Source: Maniola hyperantus (lineage: Eukaryota > Arthropoda > Insecta > Lepidoptera > Nymphalidae). Taken from it: a stretch of DNA of 64,000 nucleotides. The stretch spans positions 1,612,001 through 1,676,000 of the forward strand of contig NC_048536.1 of assembly GCF_902806685.2 (NCBI RefSeq), written 5' to 3'. The notes under the pieces are model-generated. The model saw only the letters and a list, made by a program, of their open reading frames with translations. It was not told the DNA's origin and searched no databases. Both the position numbers and the translations under genes were made by a program. Numbering within the stretch: position 1 is the stretch's first letter; every line of letters begins with the position of its first letter. Below, piece by piece: positions 1 through 9,739 of this stretch.

Positions 1-237
1 GAGAAACATAATTTTCTTGCTGATTCTTTGTGTCAGAAGGGGCATTATGACGACTGCCCTGGCGCATTGGTGAGGGCTGTGGTCTCAGACCTGGGCGCGT
101 TTGGAACCCTCGTAGCTTTAGTTTTAAGTTTGCGTAATAATTATCACCACTATATCTTAGAAATCCAACATCTGACCATCAAAAAGAGTTATTAATTACC
201 TATTTTGAATAAATCATTTGACTTTGACTTTGACTTA
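1..237 (+). mobile_element. LINE 3' end with TTTGAC tail
   Basis: Ends TTTGAATAAATCATTTGACT followed by TTGAC units. The same tail recurs at 17290-17353. No coding frame survives. Confidence 0.6.
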
Positions 238-742
238 TTAGTGGTAGATCCTTGGGTCAATTCCCATTGCTTAGATTGCCCATTTTCTTAAGAGCTTTGG
301 ACCCCCCAAAAGTGGGTTTTTATTTTATTTTGTAGACAAATAAGTACCTTTTTATATTCTGCAAACTATTTCCATTTATTTACCCTGGTTATAAAGAAAT
401 CTTATTTTTTATTTTGCTGATATTGAAGTTACATTTAATTATACTTCGTCAAAATAAATGGATGTTTACGATTCTAACTGTAATTGTGGATATTTTCAAT
501 GACGGGGTGAAAGAAAAGTCGTTATAAAACATATAATCGTAAAAAAATAACACATTTATTAAAAAATAATTTAAGTTTTGACACGGCGCCACAAAAGAGG
601 GCCCGTTCACGGGCGATCTCCTTTGAAAGTCTGGTCTGGCACTTGTTCTTTAGGATAATACAATGAAAAATGAACCAATACTGTTTAGAAATAAAGTGAT
701 TCCATTGAACATTCATATCAGGAAATATTAATTTATTTACAG

Positions 743-854
743 ATACGCGAAAGCAGTAGACAGGAGGAACTCTCTTCTCCCCCCCATAGATGAGTCAGTT
801 TTTTTGGAAGTACGTAAAAGTCCCGCTCCCTCCACTTCTCAGGAAAAAGAACAG
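743..854 (+). CDS. BTB-BACK-PHR gene, linker exon (short)
   Basis: Acceptor ATTTATTTACAG just before 743 and donor GTATGT at 855. The first base completes a codon, then 37 codons are open ([20 protein letters not shown] and onward, ending STSQEKEQ). It ends in phase 0 and the next exon starts in phase 0, giving a smooth low-complexity linker ([15 protein letters not shown]). No domain is visible, so the call rests on splice sites, phase and composition. Confidence 0.65.
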
Positions 855-1489
855 GTATGTTTTGCTGGCAGTGGTAACCTTGTGTTAAGAAGAAAGAAAA
901 AAGTTTATTAGCTGATGCCAGCGACTATGTCCGCGTGGATTTAGGTTTTAAAAATCCTGTGGGAACTCTCTGATGTTCCGAGATAAAAAGTAGCCTATGT
1001 CACTTCTTCAACTATACCCATGCAAAAAATCACGTCAATCCGTTGCTCCGTTGCGAAGTGATTGAAGGACAAACCAACAACAAACAAACACACTTTCGCA
1101 TTTATAAAATGGGTAGTGACTAGAAGATGCCCATGACTTCATCCACGTGGATATATTATTATGTTTAAAAAAACCGGCCAAGTGCGAGTCAGGCTCGCGC
1201 AACGAGATTTCCTTACTACAATCGTATTTAGCGTGATAATTCAAAAACTATGAATCACAAAAATAAATAAAAATCTGTTTCAGAACGCACAGGTGACGCC
1301 CTTTCATATGATACCCCACTTGATATACTTATCTTACTTTGAAAATTGAAAATACTTATTTATTTTAGTTCATGACCACAATTTAATTTTTTTTGTGTGA
1401 TGTTTCAGATTTTTCTGTCTGCTATAAGACCTACTTACCTGCCAAATTTCATGAATCTAGGTCAACGGGAAGTACCCTGTAGGTTTCTT

Positions 1490-1530
<41 letters not shown>

Positions 1531-4500
1531 CAAAGTGATCCTATAAGGGTTCCGTTTTTCCTTTTGAAGTACGGAATCCTAAAAATCCCGCAGGAACCAT
1601 GGATTTTTACGGGATAAAAAGTAGCCTATGTGAAATTCCAAGGTATAATCTATATTACCTAGCTGTAAATTATTAACTATTCATATCTTATGTTTGGGAA
1701 GGCACTGGCCCCTAAGACACGGGATTTCCTAGTTTAGGGGTCAGGATTCCAGAGAGTTGATTACTGTACTGAGTTGTTCAAATAAATAAATATTATTATT
1801 ATTATTATATCCATTCAAAATTTCAGCTAGATCCGTCCAGTAGTTTTTGCGAGAAATATTATTACAAACATAGGTACACACACACGCACACATACACAAA
1901 AACACACACACACAAAAACACACACACAAACACACACACAAAAACACACACACATACACACACACACGCTAATTCAAACGTTCGCCGTTATAATATTAGT
2001 GTGATTGATATAAATAAATAAAATAAATAAAAATCTTTTTATTCGAATAAACTTTTACAAGTACTTACGAATAGTCGGATGCATCTACCACTGGTTCGGA
2101 ATGCCTTTCCTACCGAGAAGAACCAGCAAGAAACTCGGCGGTTGCTCTTTTCAAATATTTGATATAGGTACAAGATTATGCCATGTATAAAATAGTATTT
2201 GCAGTCTTGTGCGTTGCTGGAACGAGCTGCAGGTCAAATCCACGCTCTTTTATCATTTAGATATTCTTCAATTGTGTAATATGCTTTTTTCTTTTCTAAT
2301 ATCTTTGATAGGTAGTGAATGTGGAAAGCAGTGCCGAAAGCAGTCCAGAAGCTGTGATGGAAACTAGCCGTGAGACAGAACAGACTGTCACTCCTGCGGA
2401 GCCACCCAAAAAGCCTTCAGGGGAGGGCAGAGGTAAGGAGAGTTGTAGAACAGATTTGAGTCTCCTGCTGCGCGATTGCGGGAGAATGACAGCTACAATG
2501 TCACGATCGCAATCACCTCTGATTGGTTAACGCTCGCTCGCTATTGGCAACAATGCATTGTTGCAACAAGAATCGCACAAATTCAGCCAATCACAACAAT
2601 TGAGATTGTAATAATGATTGATGCAGGTTTTAGACAATCGCCCTACTGGTAACTTCACTTATAACTATGTTGTAATCAATATCAGAGGGAACTCTCGGTT
2701 TGATCCCGAATCGACGTTATGTCGAATATTAGCCATGGTGACGTAAAATCAAAGAAAAATAGGGGTACTTGAACTAGAGCTACTCGATTGTCGTTATGAT
2801 TCGATAACAATCAAAAGACATTTCACCGCGATTAATAGCCTCATCTGGTGACAGAAGGGCTGGCTCATTTTTTGCGCAACGGATCAGCCTGGCTGTCCAG
2901 CGCGGAAATGCAGCCAGTATTCTTGGCACCATTCCACGCGGTCATGATTTATATAGTAATTAGATAAGGCTAGCTTTAAGTTTTATTGTAATAATAATAA
3001 AAAAAAAAAAAGACAATCAATTGTTTTCAATTGTTCAATTGTTACATAGCGCGCGGGTCTGGTATGAATCGAAAATTGAATGCAATTGCGCAATTAGATT
3101 TATTTGTTCCAGACTGTGCGCTCCATATTCGATTTTTTCGATTGTTTTTGACGAATATTTCGACAATCGATTGTTCAATTGTCCTTACTTTCTACTAACG
3201 GATACCCGGCGTATGCTACTACGCTTAGAAAACCAAAAACTAAAACCGTCTTTGAATAATTGCCTTTCTAATGAACCCGGCTTGGGGCACATCGGTTGGG
3301 TGGTTTCAAAGTCTATAAACGGACACAGGTAGAAACAATTTTGTGTTTTATACATATTTATGTAGATTGTCATTATTTATTCAATTGTTTTTTTTCGTCC
3401 ATCGCTAGTGTCAAGCCGTGCCTTATATCACTTGAATAGGATAAATAATATTTGTTTTCATTGTTCACAGATCACAAAGAAAGAGTAACGATCCGGAAAG
3501 CAGTAGAAAAGATCCGTTTTCTCACATTGTCGCCGCAACAGTTCGCGGCCGGCCCGGCCCGGTCGCCCCTCCTCAGTGAGTCAGAGGCCTTCGCGGTGCT
3601 GATGAACATTCTGTCCTCTAACACCGACGTGGCGATGCCTGCGGGCTTCTCGATGTCGAGGGAACCGAGGAAGCAGCTGTTTGGAGGCGGCTCTTCTAGC
3701 AATGTAAGCGTTATCGACTTGCGATCATTTGCATAACTCCCCGAAACCCTTGAAACTACCCCAGCACTAAGAACACAACTATCAAGAAGTGACCCAACTT
3801 TCCCAAGCCTCCCAATTACGGAAATCATTCAATTACTCAAACTATTGAAGCAGTAGAAAAGACCCGTTTTCTCACATTATCATCGCAACGGCCGCCCCTT
3901 CTTAGTAAGTCAGAGGCCTTCGCGGTGCTTATATCCTTTAACACGAATGTGGCGATCTTCTTTCTTCTTCTTTATTATTATGGTTCATGAGATACAGCCC
4001 GCTGACAGACAGACGGACGGACGGTCGGACAGCGGAGGCTTCGTAATAGGGTAGGCGGGGTGATTACCTATCTCGCGACAGGCTTGCGACAGGCGTAAAT
4101 CTTGCGATCATTGCTGTCAAACGTCACACGTAACAGTGGCTAGAGAGAGACAGCAATAGCCACAAAGCAATATAAGAAGAGAGACAGCAAATGAAATGTC
4201 GCATTGCTACTGCTTTTTTTTTTAGCTGTCGCTACTGCAAAATCAGAGGCATATCACTCAAAACCAAGACCCGTCTCGTTCGTGCCTTAATCTTCCCAAT
4301 TTTTATGTATGGAGTAGAGACATGGACTATCAAAGCAAGAGAAAGGCAAAGAATAGATGCGTTTGAAATGTGGTGCTGGAGGCGGATGCTACGGATTCCG
4401 TGGACTGCCAAGCGCACAAACGTGTCTATCCTTTCGCAACTCGGGATCACTGCTCGACTCTCCTCCATATGTTACCAACGATTACTCTCATATTTCGGCC

Positions 4501-7500
4501 ACATCATACGGCGGGGGGACGACAGCTTAGAAAAGCTCATAGTGACGGGCAACACTGAGGGTAAAAGACCGAGAGGCCGCTCACCAACTAGGTGGTCCGA
4601 CCAGCTAAAGGAGTCCAGCAGGTGTGGATTTCATCACATTGTAGAAATGGCCACCGACAGAAGCCGATGGAAACAGATAAGCCATTCGAGGGCAGTTTGC
4701 CAGGACCACGATCTTCAGCAATCAAGGAACGACCGGAGAGAGAGAGACTGCAAAAACCCCGCGGTTGGTATCCTTTGGGTATGGAGCCCTAAAAATGTCG
4801 GTGTTATCTGAACTGTTTGTTGCAGATGCCCACATTCACAGTGGACACTCCGAGCCCGGTGACCGTGGACCAATGCGAACTGTCGCGTCTGCCGCAGCCC
4901 TGCGTCTCCACCACCTACCCGAGACCTACGCGACAGGAGGGTAAGATCAAGTTTCCGGCTGTACTCACGTGGTTAGTCGACGTAAGCCCGACTAGTTTCG
5001 AACCCATCCGGAATCCTTTTTCACAGGGTCTAAGCTCGCGACGTGGCACGGTTGAAGCCCTGTGATGGGTTTGAAACTAGTCGGGCTTAGTCTACTAATC
5101 ATTGCCAGGTATATGATTGCATATACCTGGCAAAAAGTCCAAAAGTCATTTGTGGGTATGGGTATTACCTTTTATAATAAAATCCCGCAAAATATTTTGG
5201 ACTTACCTTTGCACAAGTTTAAAAAATCTATTAAAAATATGCTCCTGAAAAAAGCATATTACACGATTGAAGATTATCTAAATGATAAAAGAGCGTGGAT
5301 TTGACCTGCAGCTCGTTCCAGCAACGCACAAGACTGCAAATACTATTTTATACATGGCATAATCTTGTACCTATATCAAATATTTGAAAAGAGCAACCGC
5401 CGAGTTTCTTGCTGGTTCTTCTCGGCAGGAAAGGCATTCCGAACCAGTGGTAGATGCATCCGACTATTCGTAAGCACTTGTAAAAGTTTATACGAATAAA
5501 AAAGATTTTCATTTTCATTTTTCATTTTCATTTTCATATTCGACTACCCTCTGTTTTACAATCGTGTTGTTGCTTACCACAGCTCTGTGCCGAAAGATAA
5601 AATTAGCTTAAGTTTGATACTATAATTTCTCATTAAGTGAATATCTAATTTCTTTTGAGAATAAAATTCTTCAACTTTTATCTACATATTAATAGAAATC
5701 ACTCACAATACTTTAAACGCTAAAATAGGGTAAGATCAATCAATCCCGTTAATCATAAGCAAACACGACATCCATTTTGGATTTTAAAATAATCGTCATT
5801 TTCGTAATCAGTACTTATTTACCCGAAAATGACATCCATTTAGATTTTCTCAACAACAAAAAAAGGAAAAAGTCGGTCAACTTTTGATTTGAAAATGCAC
5901 CCAGATGCAGGTGCAGAATTTCTGTCCCGCGATTGTGTAAGAAAAACGTATTCATCGTTATCGTAATCGTCAACAAATTCTGCCCTTTGATTGGTTGATT
6001 CGCTGTTTACATATTTTCACAGCCAATCAAAGGGCAGAATTTGTTGACGATTACGATAACGATGAATACGTTTTTCTTACACAATTGGGGGTCTGATTGT
6101 GTTAATAGTGTTTTAATGAATAAATAAATAAATAAAATAGCCTTTATTCACTGATACACTAGGTTATACATCTTATATTACTAACTAACCGTATTACTAA
6201 TTTCTTATTTCCTATTATTTAATTATCCTATCCTACATAATTTATTCTAAAAAATTAGTAACACCAGCAATTTACAGTTCAGGTTGTCCTCTTTGGACGT
6301 AGGCCTCCTCTAGACCTCTCCATTTTTTCCTATCTAACGCTAGTCCGCGCCAACCCTTTGGCAGGTCATCCTCCCATCTCCTCTGTGGCCGTCCTCTCGC
6401 TCTCTTCCCATCTCTGGGGTACCAATAAGTGACCTCTTTGGTCCATTTATCCTTTGGGGATCTGATCACATGGCCAGCCCAACGCCATTTAAGTTTCTTG
6501 ATTCTTCTTGAGACGTCTGTCACACCTTTCTAATTTTGGTCAGTCTCCATTTGTCTTTCAGTTTGATGTGCAGCATGCTTCTCTCTATCCCTTGTTGGCA
6601 TACCTTTATTTTCTAATTGTGAGCTTTTGTCAGACCCCACGTTTGACAGCCGTAAGTAAGTATTGGTAGGATGCACATGTTAAATACTTTACGTTTAGTT
6701 GGCATTGGGATATCTTTGTTTTTTAGTATTTCTTTCAGCGACCAGTAGCGAGCCCAGGTGTTATTAATTCGTCTTTGCAATTCTTTGTCCATCTGTAAGT
6801 TTGGTGCAATTACTTGACCTAGGTAGACACAATTGGGGGTCTGATTGTGTTAATAGTGTTTTAGTCACAAGTATTATAAAATTATAAAAAAAAGACTAAC
6901 CTATTTTAAAATGATGACACTAGAACAAAGAAGAGATTTGCTAGATCTAATGTTTTTATACAAATTACTGAGAAACAACTTAGATTGCCCCAGCTTACTA
7001 AATAAAATCAATTTCACAGCACCAAAGAGATATCCCCGTCACGCTATTACTCCTTTTGTACCTCCACGCACCCGAACTGTCTTTGGCGCCAACTCCATCA
7101 TCCCTCGATTATGTAAATTATGTAATAAATTCAGTCAGTCACTTGATATCAACATAAATCCACCTGGCACGTTTCGAAAACTAGTTATAAGTAACTTAAT
7201 TAGACAATCAAACTAATTGTGTTAAGAAACGTTCTCTGTGTACCTACTTATTCGCAGAAATATCTATCACTTTTCTAAACATTCTTTTTTAACTATTCTT
7301 ACTCCTAGGTTAACTTAACTTTACTATAGTTTTAGATTTATTTAATTACCATTGCACCTTGAATAATTTTTGTTTTTTGTGTTTTCACTATTTCGGAAAG
7401 TTTTGGCTACTTTTTGTATTATTTTACTTATATGATTAATAATTGTTTGCATGTAAATTGTGTGAATGTGCATGTAGTGTTTGCTTTCAAATGATTTTAC

Positions 7501-9648
7501 AAACAACGTCATGTAATTTAACTTTATATAATTTAAGAACATTTTTGTAAAAATCGCTAGCGAACCTTTTCAATAAAAATAAAAATAAAATAAAATTATC
7601 GTTGGCCAGGTGTGCGCCTGCCGTCGTCGATCCACAACCCGGTGCCGGGGTTGAGCGTGTGTGTGGACGTGGACCACATGGAGCGTCGCGGCGACCAGCA
7701 CAAGATCTACTGCCAGCGCGCCATCGTGCAGCACACGGACTGCCTCAACACCAGCGGCCTCGACTGCTCCGTCACCTTCATGGTGGACAAGAACATCTGC
7801 CTGCTGGGCGTGCAGGTACGTGCGACGTTAAGGCTAAGCGTATGCTCAGACGCAGGGGACGTAGCAGAGCGGTGCAGTGCTTTTGTAATGAACGAACTGA
7901 GAGCTGCGTACGCTACGGCAGGCACGTGCGACGCAGACGTGTCTGTGCTGCTTTGCGTCGCACTGTTGTGCCGGCACAGAGTTTTGCGCGCTGTGTGCAT
8001 GGCAACACGTATTCTTTTACATATTACTTCAAAAATTTTCTGCAATGACAGACCATTTATTTAAATATTTCGTTGTGAACCTTGTTGTATGATACAAATC
8101 ATCGAAGTACAAGTCAAAGAAGAATTAATCCCACTGAAAGGAGAATTAAAACTACTGTTCAAATAAAATCTGGCCTGTCTGGGGGTGGGGGGACCATTTT
8201 ATTTGAAAGTTGAAACATACAAATAAACAATGAATTAAAATATTATTATACTTGAAGTCTATATGTGAGGATTAGGATACGGTGCAAAGGTTTACTTAAC
8301 TTTTTTGCGCGACAGAAATATGGTTGAGAAACAATGTGCTATAGGAACAAGCCTAGTTATTTATTGGCACGGCTTGCACGTCATGTCCCCTGCTCACCCG
8401 CTATAATGTTCGACACTTCGACAGGTGCCAACTCAGGCGCCGAGTCTCGAGAACGGGGGTAACGCGGGCGGGTCGGGCTACTCAGAGCTTCTGTACGCAC
8501 ACTTGCTGGACGCGGACGGCGCGCGGCTCACGTACACGCACTACACTAACCGAGTGCCCTACCGACACCTGCTAGACATCATGTTCAACCGACCTGTCTA
8601 CATACAGAGGAACAAGGTAAAAAATCGACTTTCCAAATGCTCAAAATACATGTTTTTGTGTCATTTTCAGCTTTGGGTCATCGATTTACTTTTTCAAAAA
8701 GTTTTTTTAATAATTTTTAAATTTGCAAACGGTGTGCAAATTTATCCAAGTAGATTCTGAGACATCACTTTGTTGTGTCAATAAACACCGGATTGATGTC
8801 TTAATGATTTAATCCTCCTTATGCTTCTCATTTTGGAGGAATGTTTGAAGCGGCGGTAAAAAGCATTAAATCTCGCCATCATGAAGTCATAGGAAATTAG
8901 CATGTTTTGTGCATTTGTGCACCTGTCATAACTGTAATTAAAATGTGATTCGTATTCTATACCAAGCTGTGATAGCTTAGTGGTTATGACATCCCCCTCC
9001 TAATCGGAGGTCGGGGGTTCGATCCCGGGCACGCACCTCTAACTTTTCGGAGTTATGTGCGTTTTAAGTAATTAAATATTACCTGCTTTAACGGTGAAGG
9101 AAAACATCGTGAGGAAAGCTGCATGTCTGAGAGTTCTCCATAATGTTTTCAAAGGTGTGTGCCAATCCGCACTTGACCAGTTTGGTAGTTATGGCCAAAA
9201 CCCTTCTCACTCTGAGAAAAGACCCGTGTTCTGTAGTGAGCCGACGATGGGTTTTTTTTAGTATATTAGCAATGTTAAATGACTAATATTCCCCTTTCCT
9301 CTCCAACTAAGCGTCAGGCTTGTGCTAGGAGTAGGTACGACAATAGTACAACGGGCGGGGTTTGAACCGTCGACCTTTCGGTTTTCAGTCAACTCCTTTA
9401 CCGGTAGAGCTATTGAGGTTGATCATGATGATGATGATTCTGTACCAAGTTTAACGGAGTAATACAGATGGGTTACTGGTACGCAGGTGTACAAGGTGGG
9501 CATCGTGTTCAACAAGGTGGGCTGGTACCCCATGGGCTCGTGCGCGCAGCAGGTGGCGGCCGAGTCCGTGTTCTTCAACTTCGGCATCGGCCACAGCAGC
9601 GACTCGGTGCGCGACGGCCTCATACGGTCCATCATATTCACATACTAG
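743..9648 (+). CDS. BTB-BACK-PHR domain protein, 3' seven exons (partial)
   Basis: Assembled from exons 743-854, 2312-2432, 3471-3703, 4826-4940, 7610-7815, 8425-8616 and 9487-9648. All joins are GT-AG and agree in codon phase, giving 379 residues after a split first codon. Residues about 80-125 ([18 protein letters not shown], then [13 protein letters not shown]) match the end of the BACK domain in BTBD1/2/3/6-like proteins (family pattern: IRFPLM..EEFAAGPAQSG). Residues about 195-379 read as a PHR-type beta-sandwich: [19 protein letters not shown], later [20 protein letters not shown], ending [20 protein letters not shown] and IIFTY. Family members are usually Cullin-3 ubiquitin ligase adaptors; that role is inferred. 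The BTB domain itself must lie left of the window. An acidic, Ser/Thr/Pro-rich linker (exons 1-2) interrupts the usual BACK layout. I do not know the exact orthologue. Confidence 0.8.
1168..1585 (+). repeat. ~420-bp interspersed repeat (CCGGCCAAGTGCGAGTCAG type)
   Basis: Begins ACCGGCCAAGTGCGAGTCAG and ends GGTTCCG then TACGGAATCCTAAAA. It carries an internal GACA microsatellite at 1489-1529. Full copies are at 50265-50685 and 53758-54153; an inverted copy is at 60772-61113. Confidence 0.7.
1489..1529 (+). repeat. (GACA)n microsatellite
   Basis: About ten GACA units inside the interspersed repeat; the number of units varies among the window's copies. Confidence 0.9.
1873..1968 (+). repeat. 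(CA)n-rich microsatellite
   Basis: CA repeats interrupted by AAAA and TA. They follow text like the Helitron-associated AGCTAGATCCGTCCAGTAGT. Confidence 0.85.
2012..2298 (-). mobile_element. Jockey/CR1-like LINE 3' fragment
   Basis: Inverse of the 3' part of the element at 5062-5520 (shares GAGTTTCTTGCTGGTTCTTC and CCAGTGGTAGATGCATCCGA). It runs to within 14 bases of exon 2312. Confidence 0.8.
2312..2432 (+). CDS. BTB-BACK-PHR gene, Ser/Glu/Pro linker exon
   Basis: Acceptor TTTGATAG, donor GTAAGG. It encodes about 40 residues of acidic linker ([20 protein letters not shown], then [14 protein letters not shown]) and leaves one base that joins the next exon to give Asp. The polypyrimidine tract before it is largely LINE sequence. 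Confidence 0.75.
2828..3011 (+). mobile_element. LINE ORF 3' fragment
   Basis: Encodes, with gaps, the block [19 protein letters not shown] also seen inverted at 45105-45250. Ends in an A-run. Confidence 0.65.
3471..3703 (+). CDS. BTB-BACK-PHR gene, BACK-domain exon
   Basis: Acceptor TTGTTCACAG, donor GTAAGC. Reads [20 protein letters not shown] followed by [20 protein letters not shown], the closing helices of a BACK domain, then [20 protein letters not shown] and [15 protein letters not shown] degenerate copy of part of this exon sits just downstream at about 3847-3958. Confidence 0.85.
3847..3958 (+). pseudogene. decayed duplicate of the BACK exon
   Basis: GAAGCAGTAGAAAAGACCCG, then TTTTCTCACATT, GGCCGCCCCTTCTTAGT and GTCAGAGGCCTTCGCGGTGC repeat exon 3471-3703 out of frame, with deletions. 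This is a local tandem duplication of an exon. Confidence 0.8.
3960..4225 (+). repeat. MITE-like repeat
   Basis: Contains TCGCGACAGGCTTGCGACAG and ATCTTGCGATCATTGCTGTC. An inverted copy is at about 63715-63895 near the other window end. Confidence 0.6.
4235..4780 (+). pseudogene. LINE reverse transcriptase C-terminal fragment (RTE-like)
   Basis: Open over ~180 codons: [60 protein letters not shown], then [20 protein letters not shown] and [16 protein letters not shown]. This is the classic region after the RT domain of endonuclease-RT LINEs. It is 5'-truncated, with no RT catalytic core. Confidence 0.85.
4826..4940 (+). CDS. BTB-BACK-PHR gene, exon before PHR
   Basis: Acceptor GTTTGTTGCAG, donor GTAAGA. 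38 codons, starting [20 protein letters not shown] and ending [11 protein letters not shown]. Pro-rich connector from BACK to PHR; the ATG at its start is internal, not a start codon. Confidence 0.8.
5062..5520 (+). mobile_element. Jockey/CR1-like LINE 3' end
   Basis: A short ORF tail ([40 protein letters not shown]) precedes a 3' UTR ending CGAATAAAAAAGATTTTCAT repeats. Related tails: 2012-2298 (minus), 14941-15035 (plus), 61255-61420 (minus). Confidence 0.75.
5932..6086. mobile_element. palindromic (foldback) MITE
   Basis: Arms of about 65 bases, ATTGTGTAAGAAAAACGTAT ... CTGCCCTTTGATTGG, are near-perfect inverses around a 25-base loop. The same family is at 35797-35955. Confidence 0.85.
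6116..6826 (-). mobile_element. 5'-truncated RTE LINE with 37-bp flanking direct repeats
   Basis: Minus strand reads [40 protein letters not shown] then, after frame breaks, [20 protein letters not shown] and [20 protein letters not shown]. These are typical RTE-clade RT C-terminal motifs. A (TTTA)n tail lies at the left end. Identical 37-base direct repeats, 6079-6115 and 6827-6863, bracket it. Confidence 0.85.
6890..7597 (+). mobile_element. LINE 3' fragment ending at exon 7610
   Basis: ORF tail at 6911-7216 ([40 protein letters not shown]) followed by UTR and an AATAAAAATAAAA tail. The tail ends about 12 bases before the BTB-gene acceptor. Confidence 0.75.
7610..7815 (+). CDS. BTB-BACK-PHR gene, PHR first half
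   Basis: Acceptor GTTGGCCAG, donor GTACGT. Encodes [20 protein letters not shown] through [19 protein letters not shown]. The last block resembles the PHR strand pattern R-F-x-V-x-K-x-I-F-V-V-G-F. The frame stays open into the intron, which is read-through and not coding. Confidence 0.85.
8425..8616 (+). CDS. BTB-BACK-PHR gene, PHR middle
   Basis: Acceptor CTTCGACAG, donor GTAAAA, 64 codons in phase 0 at both ends. Contains [20 protein letters not shown] and [16 protein letters not shown]. The FNRPVYIQ block corresponds to the F-x-x-P-V-x-L-x-P strand of PHR domains. Confidence 0.85.
8960..9442 (+). mobile_element. tRNA-derived SINE 'A', interrupted by another SINE
   Basis: Head ATAGCTTAGTGGTTATGACA with B-box GGTTCGATCCC. 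Body: AAGGAAAACATCGTGAGGAA, then CTTCTCACTCTGAGA. Tail GATGGGTT|GATCATGATGATG is split by 9256-9420. Other copies: 16925-17258 (+), 19895-20214 (-), 54225-54345 (-, partial). Confidence 0.85.
9256..9420 (-). mobile_element. tRNA-Phe-derived SINE 'F'
   Basis: On the minus strand: ATAGCTCTACCGGTAAAGGA, then GACTGAAAACCGAAAGGTCG, then GGTTCAAACC (B box). GACTGAAAACC matches a tRNA-Phe anticodon loop (GAA). Other copies: 43664-43828 (+), 47733-47896 (+), 63410-63556 (-). Confidence 0.8.
9487..9648 (+). CDS. BTB-BACK-PHR gene, terminal exon
   Basis: Acceptor GGTACGCAG; 53 codons and stop TAG at 9646-9648. [20 protein letters not shown] through [13 protein letters not shown] matches the closing strands of PHR domains (family ending: G-T-D-x-x-x-G-Q-I-P-x-L-L-Y). 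No canonical AATAAA is obvious in the next 90 bases. Confidence 0.85.
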   Translation: MYKVGIVFNKVGWYPMGSCAQQVAAESVFFNFGIGHSSDSVRDGLIRSIIFTY

Positions 9649-9739
9649 AATCTATTCACTTATAAATAACTGTTTTGTATCTCAAGGTGGCTATGAGGCG
9701 GTTCAATCAAGTGATTGAATCGTCTGATATCACCATTTT

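Noticed and set aside
1741..1965. Minus-strand Cys/Val-rich ORF
   Set aside because: Translation of a CA microsatellite.
7602..8064. Long open frames continuing past 7815
   Set aside because: The GTACGT donor at 7816 and phase match to 8425 show that the rest is intron read-through; the tail has no domain.
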